This document shows, one piece after another, positions 26,777-35,088 of a stretch of 64,000 bases of DNA. Source of the DNA: Alphaproteobacteria bacterium (GTDB lineage: Bacteria > Pseudomonadota > Alphaproteobacteria > Rickettsiales > JADKJE01); NCBI GenBank assembly GCA_016722515.1, contig JADKJE010000001.1, forward strand, positions 744,001 to 808,000, read 5' to 3'. Every line of letters starts with the position of its first letter. The first letter of the stretch is position 1. The notes under the pieces were generated by a model. It saw nothing but the letters and a program-made list of their open reading frames with translations. It did not search any database and was not told the DNA's origin. Position numbers and translations under genes: made by a program.

Positions 26777-28240
26777 TTAGTTGACTTCCGTCGTTCCGGT
26801 TGGACAAGTATCTTTGTCAGGATACGGTGTATTGATTACCACATCTGCATGATAGGAGCCAGAATTATCTGAATATTGTCCTGGAGCATCATCAATACGC
26901 AATGCAAGATCTCCTGTTTGCGCCCCTGCACCAATCATGACTGCGGAACCAGGCGCTGAACTGGTCGTGGGATTCGTCCATTGACTGGACCCGATTTTAT
27001 AATCAAACCATGTATTTCTACCTGGGGCAGTTTTCCAATCACCGTCCTGGCTACAGGAGGAGCCGTCGATACAGATCTCGCCTGTTACATTTTGCACAAT
27101 GATATCACTGTCTACAGCAACATTAGCCACCGTTACGCCACTTTCTAATTTTGCTGAAATATTAACTGATTGCGTTGATTGACAGACTAAGGAAGCCGGA
27201 ATATCAATGCAATATCCAAGCTCAGAAGGTGTTTTAGGACGAACTTCCTGGGTTGCATTGGCATTGCCATATAAAATTAGATCGCTTGGGTTCGTCGAAT
27301 CGAAAGGCCTGATGATAGGGCCCGGCATCTTGCCGTTGCTGTCTTTTATATAAGCGACAAACAGATCTCTTGAATTAGCCCCATCGCCTGTTATACATAA
27401 TTTATGTGCGACATTATCACGAATTGCCGTGTAATTAACACCATAGAGCGATTTCGTCTGCCCGCTTGCCAACGTAATACTCAATCTGGAAGGATCACCG
27501 GCATAGGTCACATTAATTTGCGGTTGTGACCTAGAGGAATTGACCGGAGCAACAACCACCGTAGGGGTATAGCCAACACGCTTGATACATCCAATTTGCT
27601 TTTGATCCGGTTCCGTCTCATTGACACACACCTGATCGTTGCTCAAAGCGGTCGTCACATCAATCTGCGTTTCAGCAACCGTCAGCGAACTTGTCCCCGT
27701 TGGAATAGCATATAAAACCACTGAATTATTTGGATCCGTTTTGACACGCACCATCACAGAAGGATGAAAAAAATCATTAGCCGTTGTCAACGGAGGAGCA
27801 ACAACCTCGAGTGCTGGGGCATTCCTACTTATTCTATCCTGACAAAAAGGGGGGGGTGATGGTGCAAGCGGCACGACAACACAATCAATTTTGCTTTTAA
27901 CAATCGTGACCGCGGGTTGATTTTTGGGATCGCAATTATTCCAGATATCGACAAGGTAAACGCATATATTATAATCATCTTCTAGAAATGAACAATAATA
28001 AGCTCCATCGAGAATGGTCGATTCAGTATAGGTTACATCGGCACAGGAATCGATAATACCAAATAACCAGTGATTGCACAAATGCACTTTGGGTTTGAAA
28101 TAATCATTTTGATCATCAGGAATTTGTTCTACGGTTTGATCAATAATAAAATTGGCATAGGCTTTAGGCAAGCTAAACGCCATGATGAATATAATCATCC
28201 CTAAAACAACACAATACCTCCCCCAAGGCATTTTATTCAT
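26777..28240 (-). CDS. Secreted cysteine-rich protein downstream of virB4, possibly related to VirB6 ectodomains
   Basis: 487 residues, with a signal peptide (about 1-29, ending PKAYA). At least 15 cysteines are spread over the mature part, suggesting disulfides, with a cluster in the first 150 residues (VHLCNHWLFGIIDSCADVT). The last ~100 residues contain a GDW..W.DYKIG...W and QYSDNSGSYHADVVI region that reminds me of the periplasmic/ectodomain parts of Rickettsiales-type VirB6 proteins; this is recall, not an alignment. The multi-spanning VirB6 membrane core is absent. It is 15 bases downstream of virB4, with GGAG nine bases before the ATG, so it is very likely a T4SS accessory or surface component. 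Confidence 0.5.
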   Translation of the reverse strand: MNKMPWGRYCVVLGMIIFIMAFSLPKAYANFIIDQTVEQIPDDQNDYFKPKVHLCNHWLFGIIDSCADVTYTESTILDGAYYCSFLEDDYNICVYLVDIWNNCDPKNQPAVTIVKSKIDCVVVPLAPSPPPFCQDRISRNAPALEVVAPPLTTANDFFHPSVMVRVKTDPNNSVVLYAIPTGTSSLTVAETQIDVTTALSNDQVCVNETEPDQKQIGCIKRVGYTPTVVVAPVNSSRSQPQINVTYAGDPSRLSITLASGQTKSLYGVNYTAIRDNVAHKLCITGDGANSRDLFVAYIKDSNGKMPGPIIRPFDSTNPSDLILYGNANATQEVRPKTPSELGYCIDIPASLVCQSTQSVNISAKLESGVTVANVAVDSDIIVQNVTGEICIDGSSCSQDGDWKTAPGRNTWFDYKIGSSQWTNPTTSSAPGSAVMIGAGAQTGDLALRIDDAPGQYSDNSGSYHADVVINTPYPDKDTCPTGTTEVN

Positions 28241-28255
28241 CGTTAGAGACTCCCC

Positions 28256-30631
28256 CTATGCTCCTGCACGCGAAATAAACAACGGAACCCAGGCCACAGG
28301 ATCATCGCCTGTTTCCTTAATACATTCCTTCATTAAATCTGATTTTTTTTGATCACTTGATAATAAATGCACGTACTTCATCGTTTTTAAATTTAACTCG
28401 GTGATTACCGCAACATCACCTTGTTTAAGCAAAAATTGGCGTTTTAGAATATTCATTTCACGTAATTTAGAATATTCAACGTCTTTTAACCCAAAAATAC
28501 TTTTATACGTTTCTTTGGCTTGTGGGTTAGGCAGAAAAATCTGGGTGGCGAGCTTTGAAACGATTCCACTCGTAATTTTACTTTTGCTCACTTCTTCTGG
28601 GCTCTCTGAAGCCAGTATCAACATACTATTATGTATTTTTAAATAATTAAGCCACTTTTCAACCACCGGTGCTAACACCTCGTTATCAAGAACTTTCCAC
28701 GCTTCATCCATCACAATAATCGTTTTTTGGTTATCTCTTATGAGCGTATTAATTCTGAAAACAAAATACGACATAAACGACATCAAGCACTCTTTATTGT
28801 GAATAAGATTACTGATGTTATAACCAATAATGGGTAAACCTTCTAAAAAACTATCCGAACGGTTATCAAACAGGGGCGCATTTTTTCCCTCTCCTACCCA
28901 ATCGGTTAAGTCTGCCAGTAATGGGTGAGTAGCCGCCAGCTGTTTATATATTTCTGAAAAATAGCGCTGATCAACAGGAAGTTTATAGATATCCGTAATT
29001 AAATTTTGAATTTCTGACTTATGACTCGCATCTGAAAGGCTAGTGCCGTGAGTAAGAAGATTACTGATAAACGCCAGTAAAAACTCTCTATTCTCTGGCG
29101 AATCCTTCAGTGCAAATGGGTTCATGGTCACGGACTGATCCTTATCACCGACCAAATGATAACTCGCACCGATACTCTTTAAAAAGACTTCAGAACCATT
29201 AAACAAATCCAGATAAAGAATACGTGGTTGAAATTTCAAACTTTGCGCAATCAGAAAATTGGTTAGCACTGTTTTTCCCATGCCCAAAGGTCCAATAATG
29301 GAGGTATGTCCGACATCTCCTTTATGGAAATTAAAAAAGTAGGGTGTGCCATTGGCCGTTCTAAAAAGCGTAATGGCTTCTCCCCAATGATTGTCTTCAC
29401 GGCTTCCTGCAGGAAAATTATAAATAGTAGCAAAGCCACCTAACTTGCTGGCTGGCATATTCGTGGTATGACGGATATATTGAAAATTTCCAGGTAACTG
29501 TGCCCAGAAACATTGTTGCAAAAAGACATCCCTACGCACAAGTACTAGCCCAATTTTTTGGAACACACTTATAATGGCTGCGACATCTTCTTCTAGTTTT
29601 TGAAGATTTCCGCTGATAAGCATCAGTGACACATATTGTTTAACAAAATTGGTATCGCCTTCTAAAGCAGTAATTTCAGGGAGCCCCATGGATACGCTAA
29701 ATTCTTCATCTCCACTTACTTCAAAAACTCGCTTACGGTAATCAAATTCATCTTTGGCAATAGCCGCTGGAACAAAACCTCCCGATTGACAAATAATAAA
29801 TTCATGCGGCAAGTGCAGAAGCTTATCGAGGGTTTCTGGAGTCAAGAACGGAGCATCTTTGATCGTAAATAAGGCACCAAAATGCTTGATGCCTTTATTA
29901 CTCAATACTTCAACCGCATTAAAGCCAAAGGCAATACGATGCGTAGCCATATATTCAGAAATATCCATGGTTGGCATAGGCAGCAAAATATCGCTCAAGA
30001 AAATAATTTTGCCAAAAAAGCTGATGAGTTCAGAATAATATTCGCCATGTACTTTAATAACGCCTAATCGTGCAGCTCCAAAGGAGTTTAAATTGTTCAG
30101 CATCCCTTCAACGGCAGTATTTAATTCTCTAAATGATTCATCAAAGAATTTTTGTCTATAAGCAAACTCATGCTTTGCAGACAATGTCCGCATAAACGTT
30201 TTTTTATCTTTAATATTGAGTAACTGTGCTTCATGGACCACCGACAAATAGACTTCATTGACGAATTGATTTTTCCAATCGTGAATATCATTCCAGCTAT
30301 CATTAATCTGATGGGAAATTTCGTCACGAAAATTTCCTTCGAGTCGAATGTCTTTACGTTTTCTGATGGTATGGAATCTCAGGACAAATCGATCATCTTT
30401 AATATTTTCTCGGATGGCGCGTTTAATGATTTCACGCAAATCTTCACGCAAAGCTCCGACGCGCTCGCTATTAAATCCCGTAATTTTAATAACTTGAATC
30501 AGCTCTCCGTTTTTTGAGATAACGGTGTGAGGATCATAATGGCATGTATAGGGAATATAATCAGGAACAGGGACAGAATATCCAGACGAAGACGATGAAA
30601 CCTTAGTTTCTGTAGATGACCCCTTTGCCAT
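28256..30631 (-). CDS. virB4: VirB4-family type IV secretion ATPase
   Basis: A 791-residue inner-membrane-associated ATPase that powers pilus assembly and transfer. Walker A GPLGMGKT is at residues 447-454, and Walker B (IIVMDEAWKVL) centres on Asp642-Glu643. The N-terminal CagE/TrbE-VirB part (about 20-420) and the C-terminal helicase-like domain are complete. The start has a strong GGGAGGGG site, directly after an intrinsic terminator. Only virB2 and an accessory protein accompany it; the rest of the system must lie elsewhere, which is usual for scattered Rickettsiales-type vir clusters. Confidence 0.92.
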   Translation of the reverse strand: MAKGSSTETKVSSSSSGYSVPVPDYIPYTCHYDPHTVISKNGELIQVIKITGFNSERVGALREDLREIIKRAIRENIKDDRFVLRFHTIRKRKDIRLEGNFRDEISHQINDSWNDIHDWKNQFVNEVYLSVVHEAQLLNIKDKKTFMRTLSAKHEFAYRQKFFDESFRELNTAVEGMLNNLNSFGAARLGVIKVHGEYYSELISFFGKIIFLSDILLPMPTMDISEYMATHRIAFGFNAVEVLSNKGIKHFGALFTIKDAPFLTPETLDKLLHLPHEFIICQSGGFVPAAIAKDEFDYRKRVFEVSGDEEFSVSMGLPEITALEGDTNFVKQYVSLMLISGNLQKLEEDVAAIISVFQKIGLVLVRRDVFLQQCFWAQLPGNFQYIRHTTNMPASKLGGFATIYNFPAGSREDNHWGEAITLFRTANGTPYFFNFHKGDVGHTSIIGPLGMGKTVLTNFLIAQSLKFQPRILYLDLFNGSEVFLKSIGASYHLVGDKDQSVTMNPFALKDSPENREFLLAFISNLLTHGTSLSDASHKSEIQNLITDIYKLPVDQRYFSEIYKQLAATHPLLADLTDWVGEGKNAPLFDNRSDSFLEGLPIIGYNISNLIHNKECLMSFMSYFVFRINTLIRDNQKTIIVMDEAWKVLDNEVLAPVVEKWLNYLKIHNSMLILASESPEEVSKSKITSGIVSKLATQIFLPNPQAKETYKSIFGLKDVEYSKLREMNILKRQFLLKQGDVAVITELNLKTMKYVHLLSSDQKKSDLMKECIKETGDDPVAWVPLFISRAGA

Positions 30632-30646
30632 GCCCCCTCCCGAAAT

Positions 30647-30674
30647 AAAAAAGGGGCGGCTAAAGCCACCCCTT
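30647..30674 (-). terminator. Intrinsic terminator between virB2 and virB4
   Basis: On the minus strand AAGGGGTGGC and GCCGCCCCTT form a 10-pair stem with a TTTA loop (one U-G pair), followed by six T. On the plus strand the same position would be a C-A mismatch, so the structure favours minus-strand RNA. It lies after the pilin stop and just before the ribosome binding site of virB4, and should reduce read-through into virB4. Confidence 0.8.
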
Positions 30675-30691
30675 ATGAATTCTAAAACTAA

Positions 30692-31069
30692 TTACGGTGT
30701 AGTCGTTGCATTGAATGCGCTGCAGTCATAATTGGTGCCGGTAACATCAGTACCAGAAGCCCATTTAATAATGGTATCCGCACCGAAAATGGCAGCAATA
30801 CCCAGACCTACGGCAATCGCGATACCCCAAGAAATTTTACCTAAGAATAAACCAATACCTAGGAAGAAAATACCTACGGTTGCAATTACTTTACCGGTGG
30901 GACCAACAAGCGTATTTCTGACTTTGCAAAGCATTTTTTCCATAACGTTCTCAGTATCAACAGCAAAGCTGAATTCTGGAACAGCAAGGAATACCGCAAC
31001 AAGACAGAAAACAACACACAGGGTCCATGCAGACTCAGTGTTAATGGTAAAATTACTCTTGGCCAACAT
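30692..31069 (-). CDS. virB2: VirB2/TrbC-family T4SS pilin
   Basis: 125 residues with the pilin architecture: a long N-terminal signal segment (about 14-36, ending EFSFA), then two hydrophobic helices (about 58-75 GKVIATVGIFFLGIGLFLGK, and 78-97) around a short loop with Lys. AAGGAG precedes the ATG by seven bases. Being first in the cluster and followed by a terminator fits a need for more pilin than ATPase. A sigma70-type promoter lies upstream at 31189-31218. Confidence 0.82.
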   Translation of the reverse strand: MLAKSNFTINTESAWTLCVVFCLVAVFLAVPEFSFAVDTENVMEKMLCKVRNTLVGPTGKVIATVGIFFLGIGLFLGKISWGIAIAVGLGIAAIFGADTIIKWASGTDVTGTNYDCSAFNATTTP

Positions 31070-31187
31070 GGCTTATCTCCTTATAAACAAAAACCGCACG
31101 GACACCGCCAGGAACCTCAAGTGCACTAACACAGTAATCACCTAAAAACCCAGCTAGAAAGCCTAAACTTTCTACATGCTTACCCAT
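31053..31187 (-). other. Overlapping 44-codon reading frame in the virB2 leader
   Basis: An uninterrupted frame from ATG at 31187 to TAA at 31053 runs through the virB2 ribosome binding site and overlaps its first codons out of frame. The peptide begins MGKHVESLGFLAGF and has protein-like composition. Against it: no ribosome binding site, and the start codon lies at the promoter's -10 element, so the mRNA may start inside it. It could be a remnant or a leader peptide. Confidence 0.2.
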
Positions 31188-31188
31188 A

Positions 31189-31218
31189 ATTATACCATAA
31201 TATATTAGTATGTGTAAA
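31189..31218 (-). promoter_or_regulatory. Sigma70-type promoter of the virB2-virB4 transcript
   Basis: On the minus strand TTTACA (31213-31218) and a perfect TATAAT (31189-31194) are 18 bases apart, which places the start near 31182 and gives a leader of about 110 bases. The remaining spacer up to 31425 is AT-rich; a second TATAAT-like site (TTGACTGTATAATG near 31303) has no properly spaced -35. Confidence 0.6.
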
Positions 31219-31425
31219 CATTTTTGTCAGCTTGAATCCGCCTATCACGGGAGGCATTCGGGTATATTCACACACCTAAACCCCCTTAGAACGGCCTTAA
31301 AATCATTATACAGTCAAGACGTTAACAATAGATTGACAACCAATGAGAACCTAAGAGAAATTTTATTTACTGTTTTTCATCTTTGATCTCTCATTTATAA
31401 CGACACTAAAGGATGAGTTATAGAG

Positions 31426-31890
31426 TTATTTCCAACTCATTCCGCCCAAAATATAATCAACGATACCTTCACGTGCACCAAGAGGAAGTAAACACTGGCG
31501 ATATTTAATAACATTGTCCTGTAAATTAACAAATTCCGACTCATCAAACACCGGACTTAATGTGTCCAACACTTTATGGAACTTAGAAACAACGGTTGCA
31601 GCTTCAGGAGAAACTAATCGTGAATAAACGGATTGCCCGGTTAAATCGTCACCATAGGCTTCTTTGATGGATTCACCCATGTATATATAACGATAATCAA
31701 TAATATCGGCTGTTTTTTTAATTTGGATTAAGAAACAATGATCCCATACATCTCTGATGTCAGCAAGGTCTATCTCCTGCTCGCTTGGAAACGGGCGTTC
31801 GCCCTTAATCTTAGTCCAGTAACCAAATAACTGGTCTGTCAAACGCCTTTCCACCCTTGACATTAAGCCTCCAGAGCCCAAAAAAATCAT
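31426..31890 (-). CDS. PAS-domain protein (PAS_5 type)
   Basis: 154 residues that appear to be one PAS domain of the alphaproteobacterial PAS_5 (PF07310) type: SEQEIDLADIRDVWDHCFLI, DIIDYRYIYMGESIKEAYGDDLTG and a C-terminal YRQCLLPLG...DYILGGMSW. Such proteins carry no output domain and are thought to sense small molecules or to bind partners. The start could also be the ATG at 31863, which has GGAGG close upstream. It is divergent from metG and isolated. Confidence 0.7.
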   Translation of the reverse strand: MIFLGSGGLMSRVERRLTDQLFGYWTKIKGERPFPSEQEIDLADIRDVWDHCFLIQIKKTADIIDYRYIYMGESIKEAYGDDLTGQSVYSRLVSPEAATVVSKFHKVLDTLSPVFDESEFVNLQDNVIKYRQCLLPLGAREGIVDYILGGMSWK

Positions 31891-31995
31891 GAAATTAGCC
31901 CTTTTCGTATAAGGACACTTGCAAAATACACGGTTTTAGCCAAATATCTAGCGTTAAATGAATATTCTTTTAATTAATAGGTGTACGCTAGACTC

Positions 31996-33572
31996 ATGTC
32001 AGAAAAAAAACAGACTCCATTCTATATAACCACTCCCATTTACTATGTGAATGATATTCCACATATTGGTCATGCCTATACCACATTGGCAGCCGATGTC
32101 CTTGCACGCTTTATGCGCTTGGACGGGTATGATGTATTCTTTCTCACAGGCACCGATGAACACGGACAAAAGGTAGAACAATCTGCTGCCAAAAAAGGGA
32201 TTCCTCCACAACAATTTACCGATGAGGTATCAAAACATTTTCGAGACCTTGCAACAAGCCTTCAGTTTAGCAACGATGATTTTATCCGTACCACAGAAAT
32301 TCGTCATCGTGATTCGGCTCAAGCGTTGTGGAAACGGCTTGAAGACAAAGGCGCTATTTATCTTGGTTCTTATTCTGGTTGGTACTCAATCCGTGATGAA
32401 GCATACTATAATGAGAGTGAATTGGTGGATGGCAAAGCGCCTTCAGGAGCCTCCGTTGAATGGGTTGAAGAACCTAGTTATTTCTTCAACCTGTCTGCTT
32501 ACCAGGAAAAACTGCTTGACTGGTATGAAACACACCCAAATTTTATTTTTCCAGATTCTCGCCGCAACGAAGTGATTCGTTTTGTTGAAGGTGGATTAAA
32601 GGATCTATCCATTTCCCGTACTAGCTTTTCATGGGGAGTTCCCGTTCCAGGCAGTGACAAACATATTATGTATGTCTGGCTTGATGCACTGGCTAATTAT
32701 TTAACAGCGGTTGGTTTTCCGAATGATACAAGTGAATCATTCCAAACCTATTGGTGCGGCACCTCCGATATGTCGCCTATGCATATCGTCGGCAAAGACA
32801 TTTTGCGTTTTCATGCTGTGTACTGGCCAGCTTTTTTAATGGCCGCCGATTTACCGCTTCCCTCACGCATCGTGGCTCATGGATGGTGGACCAATGAAGG
32901 AGAAAAAATTTCAAAATCCGTTGGCAATGTCATTTCACCTTTGACCTTCTAAACGAATTTGGCCTCGACCAGACCCGTTACTTTTTGATGAGAGAAGTTC
33001 CCTTTGGTAATGATGGCAACTATTCCCGTCAAAGCATGATCAACCGCATCAATAGCGAACTTGCCAATAATCTGGGTAACTTAGTCCAACGAACCCTGAG
33101 CATGGTCCATAAAAATTGTGCCGGTGTCTTATCCTGTATGGATGTACACACGGATGAAGATCAAATGCTGCTTCAAAGCGCGTACGCCTTGGTTGATGAA
33201 GTGCGTTCTCACCTTACCAAAAACCAGCAATTCTCCCAGGCATTACAAGCTATTTTCCAGGTTTCAAGCCGGGCAAACGAGTATATTGATTCACAAGCTC
33301 CGTGGACGCTAAAAAAAGAAGGCAACATCGAACGTATGGGACATGTACTGTATGTTCTATGTGAAACGATTCGTATTCTTGGCTTAAGCCTGCAGGCGTT
33401 TATTCCTCAATCTGCCGAAAAAATACTCAACCAACTCATGATTAAGCCCGGTGAACGAACAACTGCATACGCCACCAAAGACCATACATTAAAAACGGGG
33501 ATTACTCTCCTGCCTCCACAACCAATTTTTCCACGTTTCATGGATAATATTGCTCCGATGACTTCCTCTTGA
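31996..33572 (+). CDS. metG: Methionyl-tRNA synthetase, reading frame interrupted near 32941
   Basis: Charges tRNA-Met. HIGH motif is at residues 23-26 (PHIGHAY); the KMSKS-type loop is EKISKSVGN. Frame 1 ends at 32952 after VISPLTF, while frame 2 continues exactly where the protein should (LLNEFGLDQTRYFLMREV) to 33572. One extra T in the TTT at 32940-32942 would give SPFDLLNEFG, the expected sequence, for a total of about 526 residues. With the one base restored the enzyme looks intact; no second metG is in the window. An assembly or consensus indel is the most likely cause. Confidence 0.9.
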
Positions 33573-33587
33573 TAGTGTCGTTTATCT

Positions 33588-34802
33588 ATGTCACTCTTAC
33601 CGCATATGCACTCCCCATTAGGACCATTGCTTAAACAGTATCACCATTTGGTTGGTGAGCAGCGTATCGAAGCTAATCCGGCTCAGGAGGATATTATCCA
33701 CAGGCTTGAGGCTGTCTACGACTTTCTTGTTGCGCGCGAGACTCATCGACACAAACAGAGTCTATTTTCATTCCCTAAATTTTCGTTCCTTAAAGGGAAG
33801 CTCTTGCATCCTTATTCCCACAAGGGTTTTTATCTGTATGGAGATGTAGGACGGGGAAAATCCATGATGATGGATTTATTCTTTCAACACATTCCCATAG
33901 CGTATAAACAGCGTCTGCATTTTCATCAATTTATGGGCAAGCTTCACGAACACCTTAAATTATTGCGCCACCAGCAAGCATCACCACAAAAACAAAAATC
34001 GGCCTCCTTTCAAAGCAAAGATTCATTGCTTTTCAAAGCAGCCGATCATTTAGCACCAGATACTAGCCTCTTATGTTTTGATGAATTACAAGTCACCAAC
34101 ATTGCCGATGCCATGATTCTTTCATCGTTATTTGGACATTTAGTTGATAAAGGTGTGTTTATCATCGCCACTTCAAATCGCCCGCCCAAAGATCTTTATA
34201 AGGACGGGTTACAGCGTGAACATTTTCTGCCTTTCATTACCATGGTTGAAGAGACATTTGATGTGGTTGAATTACTATCCGAAAAAGATTTTCGCATAGG
34301 AAAACGTACGCATGCCACTACCGGTTATTTTTATCCCCTTGGCGAAGATGCTGATTTATTTATGGATCGCACCTTTGCCGACTTTACTAACCACCAACCT
34401 GTACACCCCCTGGATCTCTTCGTTCAAGGAAGAAGTCTCCATTTTGATAACGTTGTTGCCGACATTATCCGCGTTGATTTTTATAGCCTGTGTGCACAAC
34501 CATTGGGAGCCCAGGATTACCAAGAAATAGCCGCCAATTTTAATGTCATCCTATTAGAAAACATTCCTCGATTTAACCGTGATTTAAAAAACGAACTTAT
34601 CCGTTTTATCACCTTAATTGACGTGCTTTATGAGCATGGCACTAAATTGATCCTCACTGCAGATGCTCCTTTTGAACATCTGCGCAGTGACGACCTATCC
34701 GTATTTGAATTCAGCAGAACCATATCCAGGCTGAGTGAAATGCAATCGCAGGAATATTGGCAAAAACACCACCAAAACTGCCCCACCCCAATTCGCAATT
34801 AG
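33588..34802 (+). CDS. zapE: AFG1-family ATPase ZapE
   Basis: A 404-residue AAA+ protein of the AFG1/ZapE family, linked to cell division in E. coli and to mitochondrial protein quality control. Walker A GDVGRGKS is at residues 85-92, Walker B LLCFDELQVTNIADA follows, and IATSNRPPKDLYKDGLQRE and ENIPRFNRDLKNELIRFITL are family blocks. It starts 15 bases after metG. Its last 83 bases are repeated in decayed form at 37175-37258. Confidence 0.92.
   Translation: MSLLPHMHSPLGPLLKQYHHLVGEQRIEANPAQEDIIHRLEAVYDFLVARETHRHKQSLFSFPKFSFLKGKLLHPYSHKGFYLYGDVGRGKSMMMDLFFQHIPIAYKQRLHFHQFMGKLHEHLKLLRHQQASPQKQKSASFQSKDSLLFKAADHLAPDTSLLCFDELQVTNIADAMILSSLFGHLVDKGVFIIATSNRPPKDLYKDGLQREHFLPFITMVEETFDVVELLSEKDFRIGKRTHATTGYFYPLGEDADLFMDRTFADFTNHQPVHPLDLFVQGRSLHFDNVVADIIRVDFYSLCAQPLGAQDYQEIAANFNVILLENIPRFNRDLKNELIRFITLIDVLYEHGTKLILTADAPFEHLRSDDLSVFEFSRTISRLSEMQSQEYWQKHHQNCPTPIRN
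34719..34801 (+). repeat. Direct repeat, copy A (3' end of zapE)
   Basis: These 83 bases encode the last 27 residues of zapE. About 71 match copy B at 37175-37258, with one single-base gap; the first 20 bases (ACCATATCCAGGCTGAGTGA) are identical. Confidence 0.85.
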
Positions 34803-34851
34803 CGTTGCCTCCCCTTTTCCAACGCACCGAACTCACTACATTTAAGGAGTG

Positions 34852-34950
34852 ATGCCTCAAGCTCCGAATCGCCAAAAGTCGCCAGGCTGGCAATCCGACC
34901 AACCTTCGAACACTTCATCAGCCTTTAATAATCAGTCAGCATCAATGTGA
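34852..34950 (+). CDS. Small reading frame of 32 codons with a strong ribosome binding site
   Basis: AAGGAG is followed by TG and the ATG at 34852, so spacing is short but the Shine-Dalgarno sequence is good. The peptide (MPQAPNRQKSPGWQSDQPSN...) is polar and proline-rich and ends at 34950. It is not recognised. It looks like the N-terminus of a larger protein whose rest is missing, which would fit truncation by the insertion that duplicated the zapE end. The remainder of the spacer to 35088 is very AT-rich. Confidence 0.3.
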   Translation: MPQAPNRQKSPGWQSDQPSNTSSAFNNQSASM

Positions 34951-35088
34951 AATATTATGATTGGCACGGCCAACCTTATATAAAAAATATAATTTATATA
35001 ATAATACTTCTTATTTTATTTAAATTTGTCATAAAATTGCACAATTAGTAATGTATAATCAATATACCAAACTATTTAGGATGTTTTT

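Noticed and set aside
35054..35059. Promoter of the phosphatase-like gene at TATAAT
   Set aside because: The nearest TTGTCA lies 22 bases upstream, too far for a normal sigma70 promoter; only a -10-like element can be stated.
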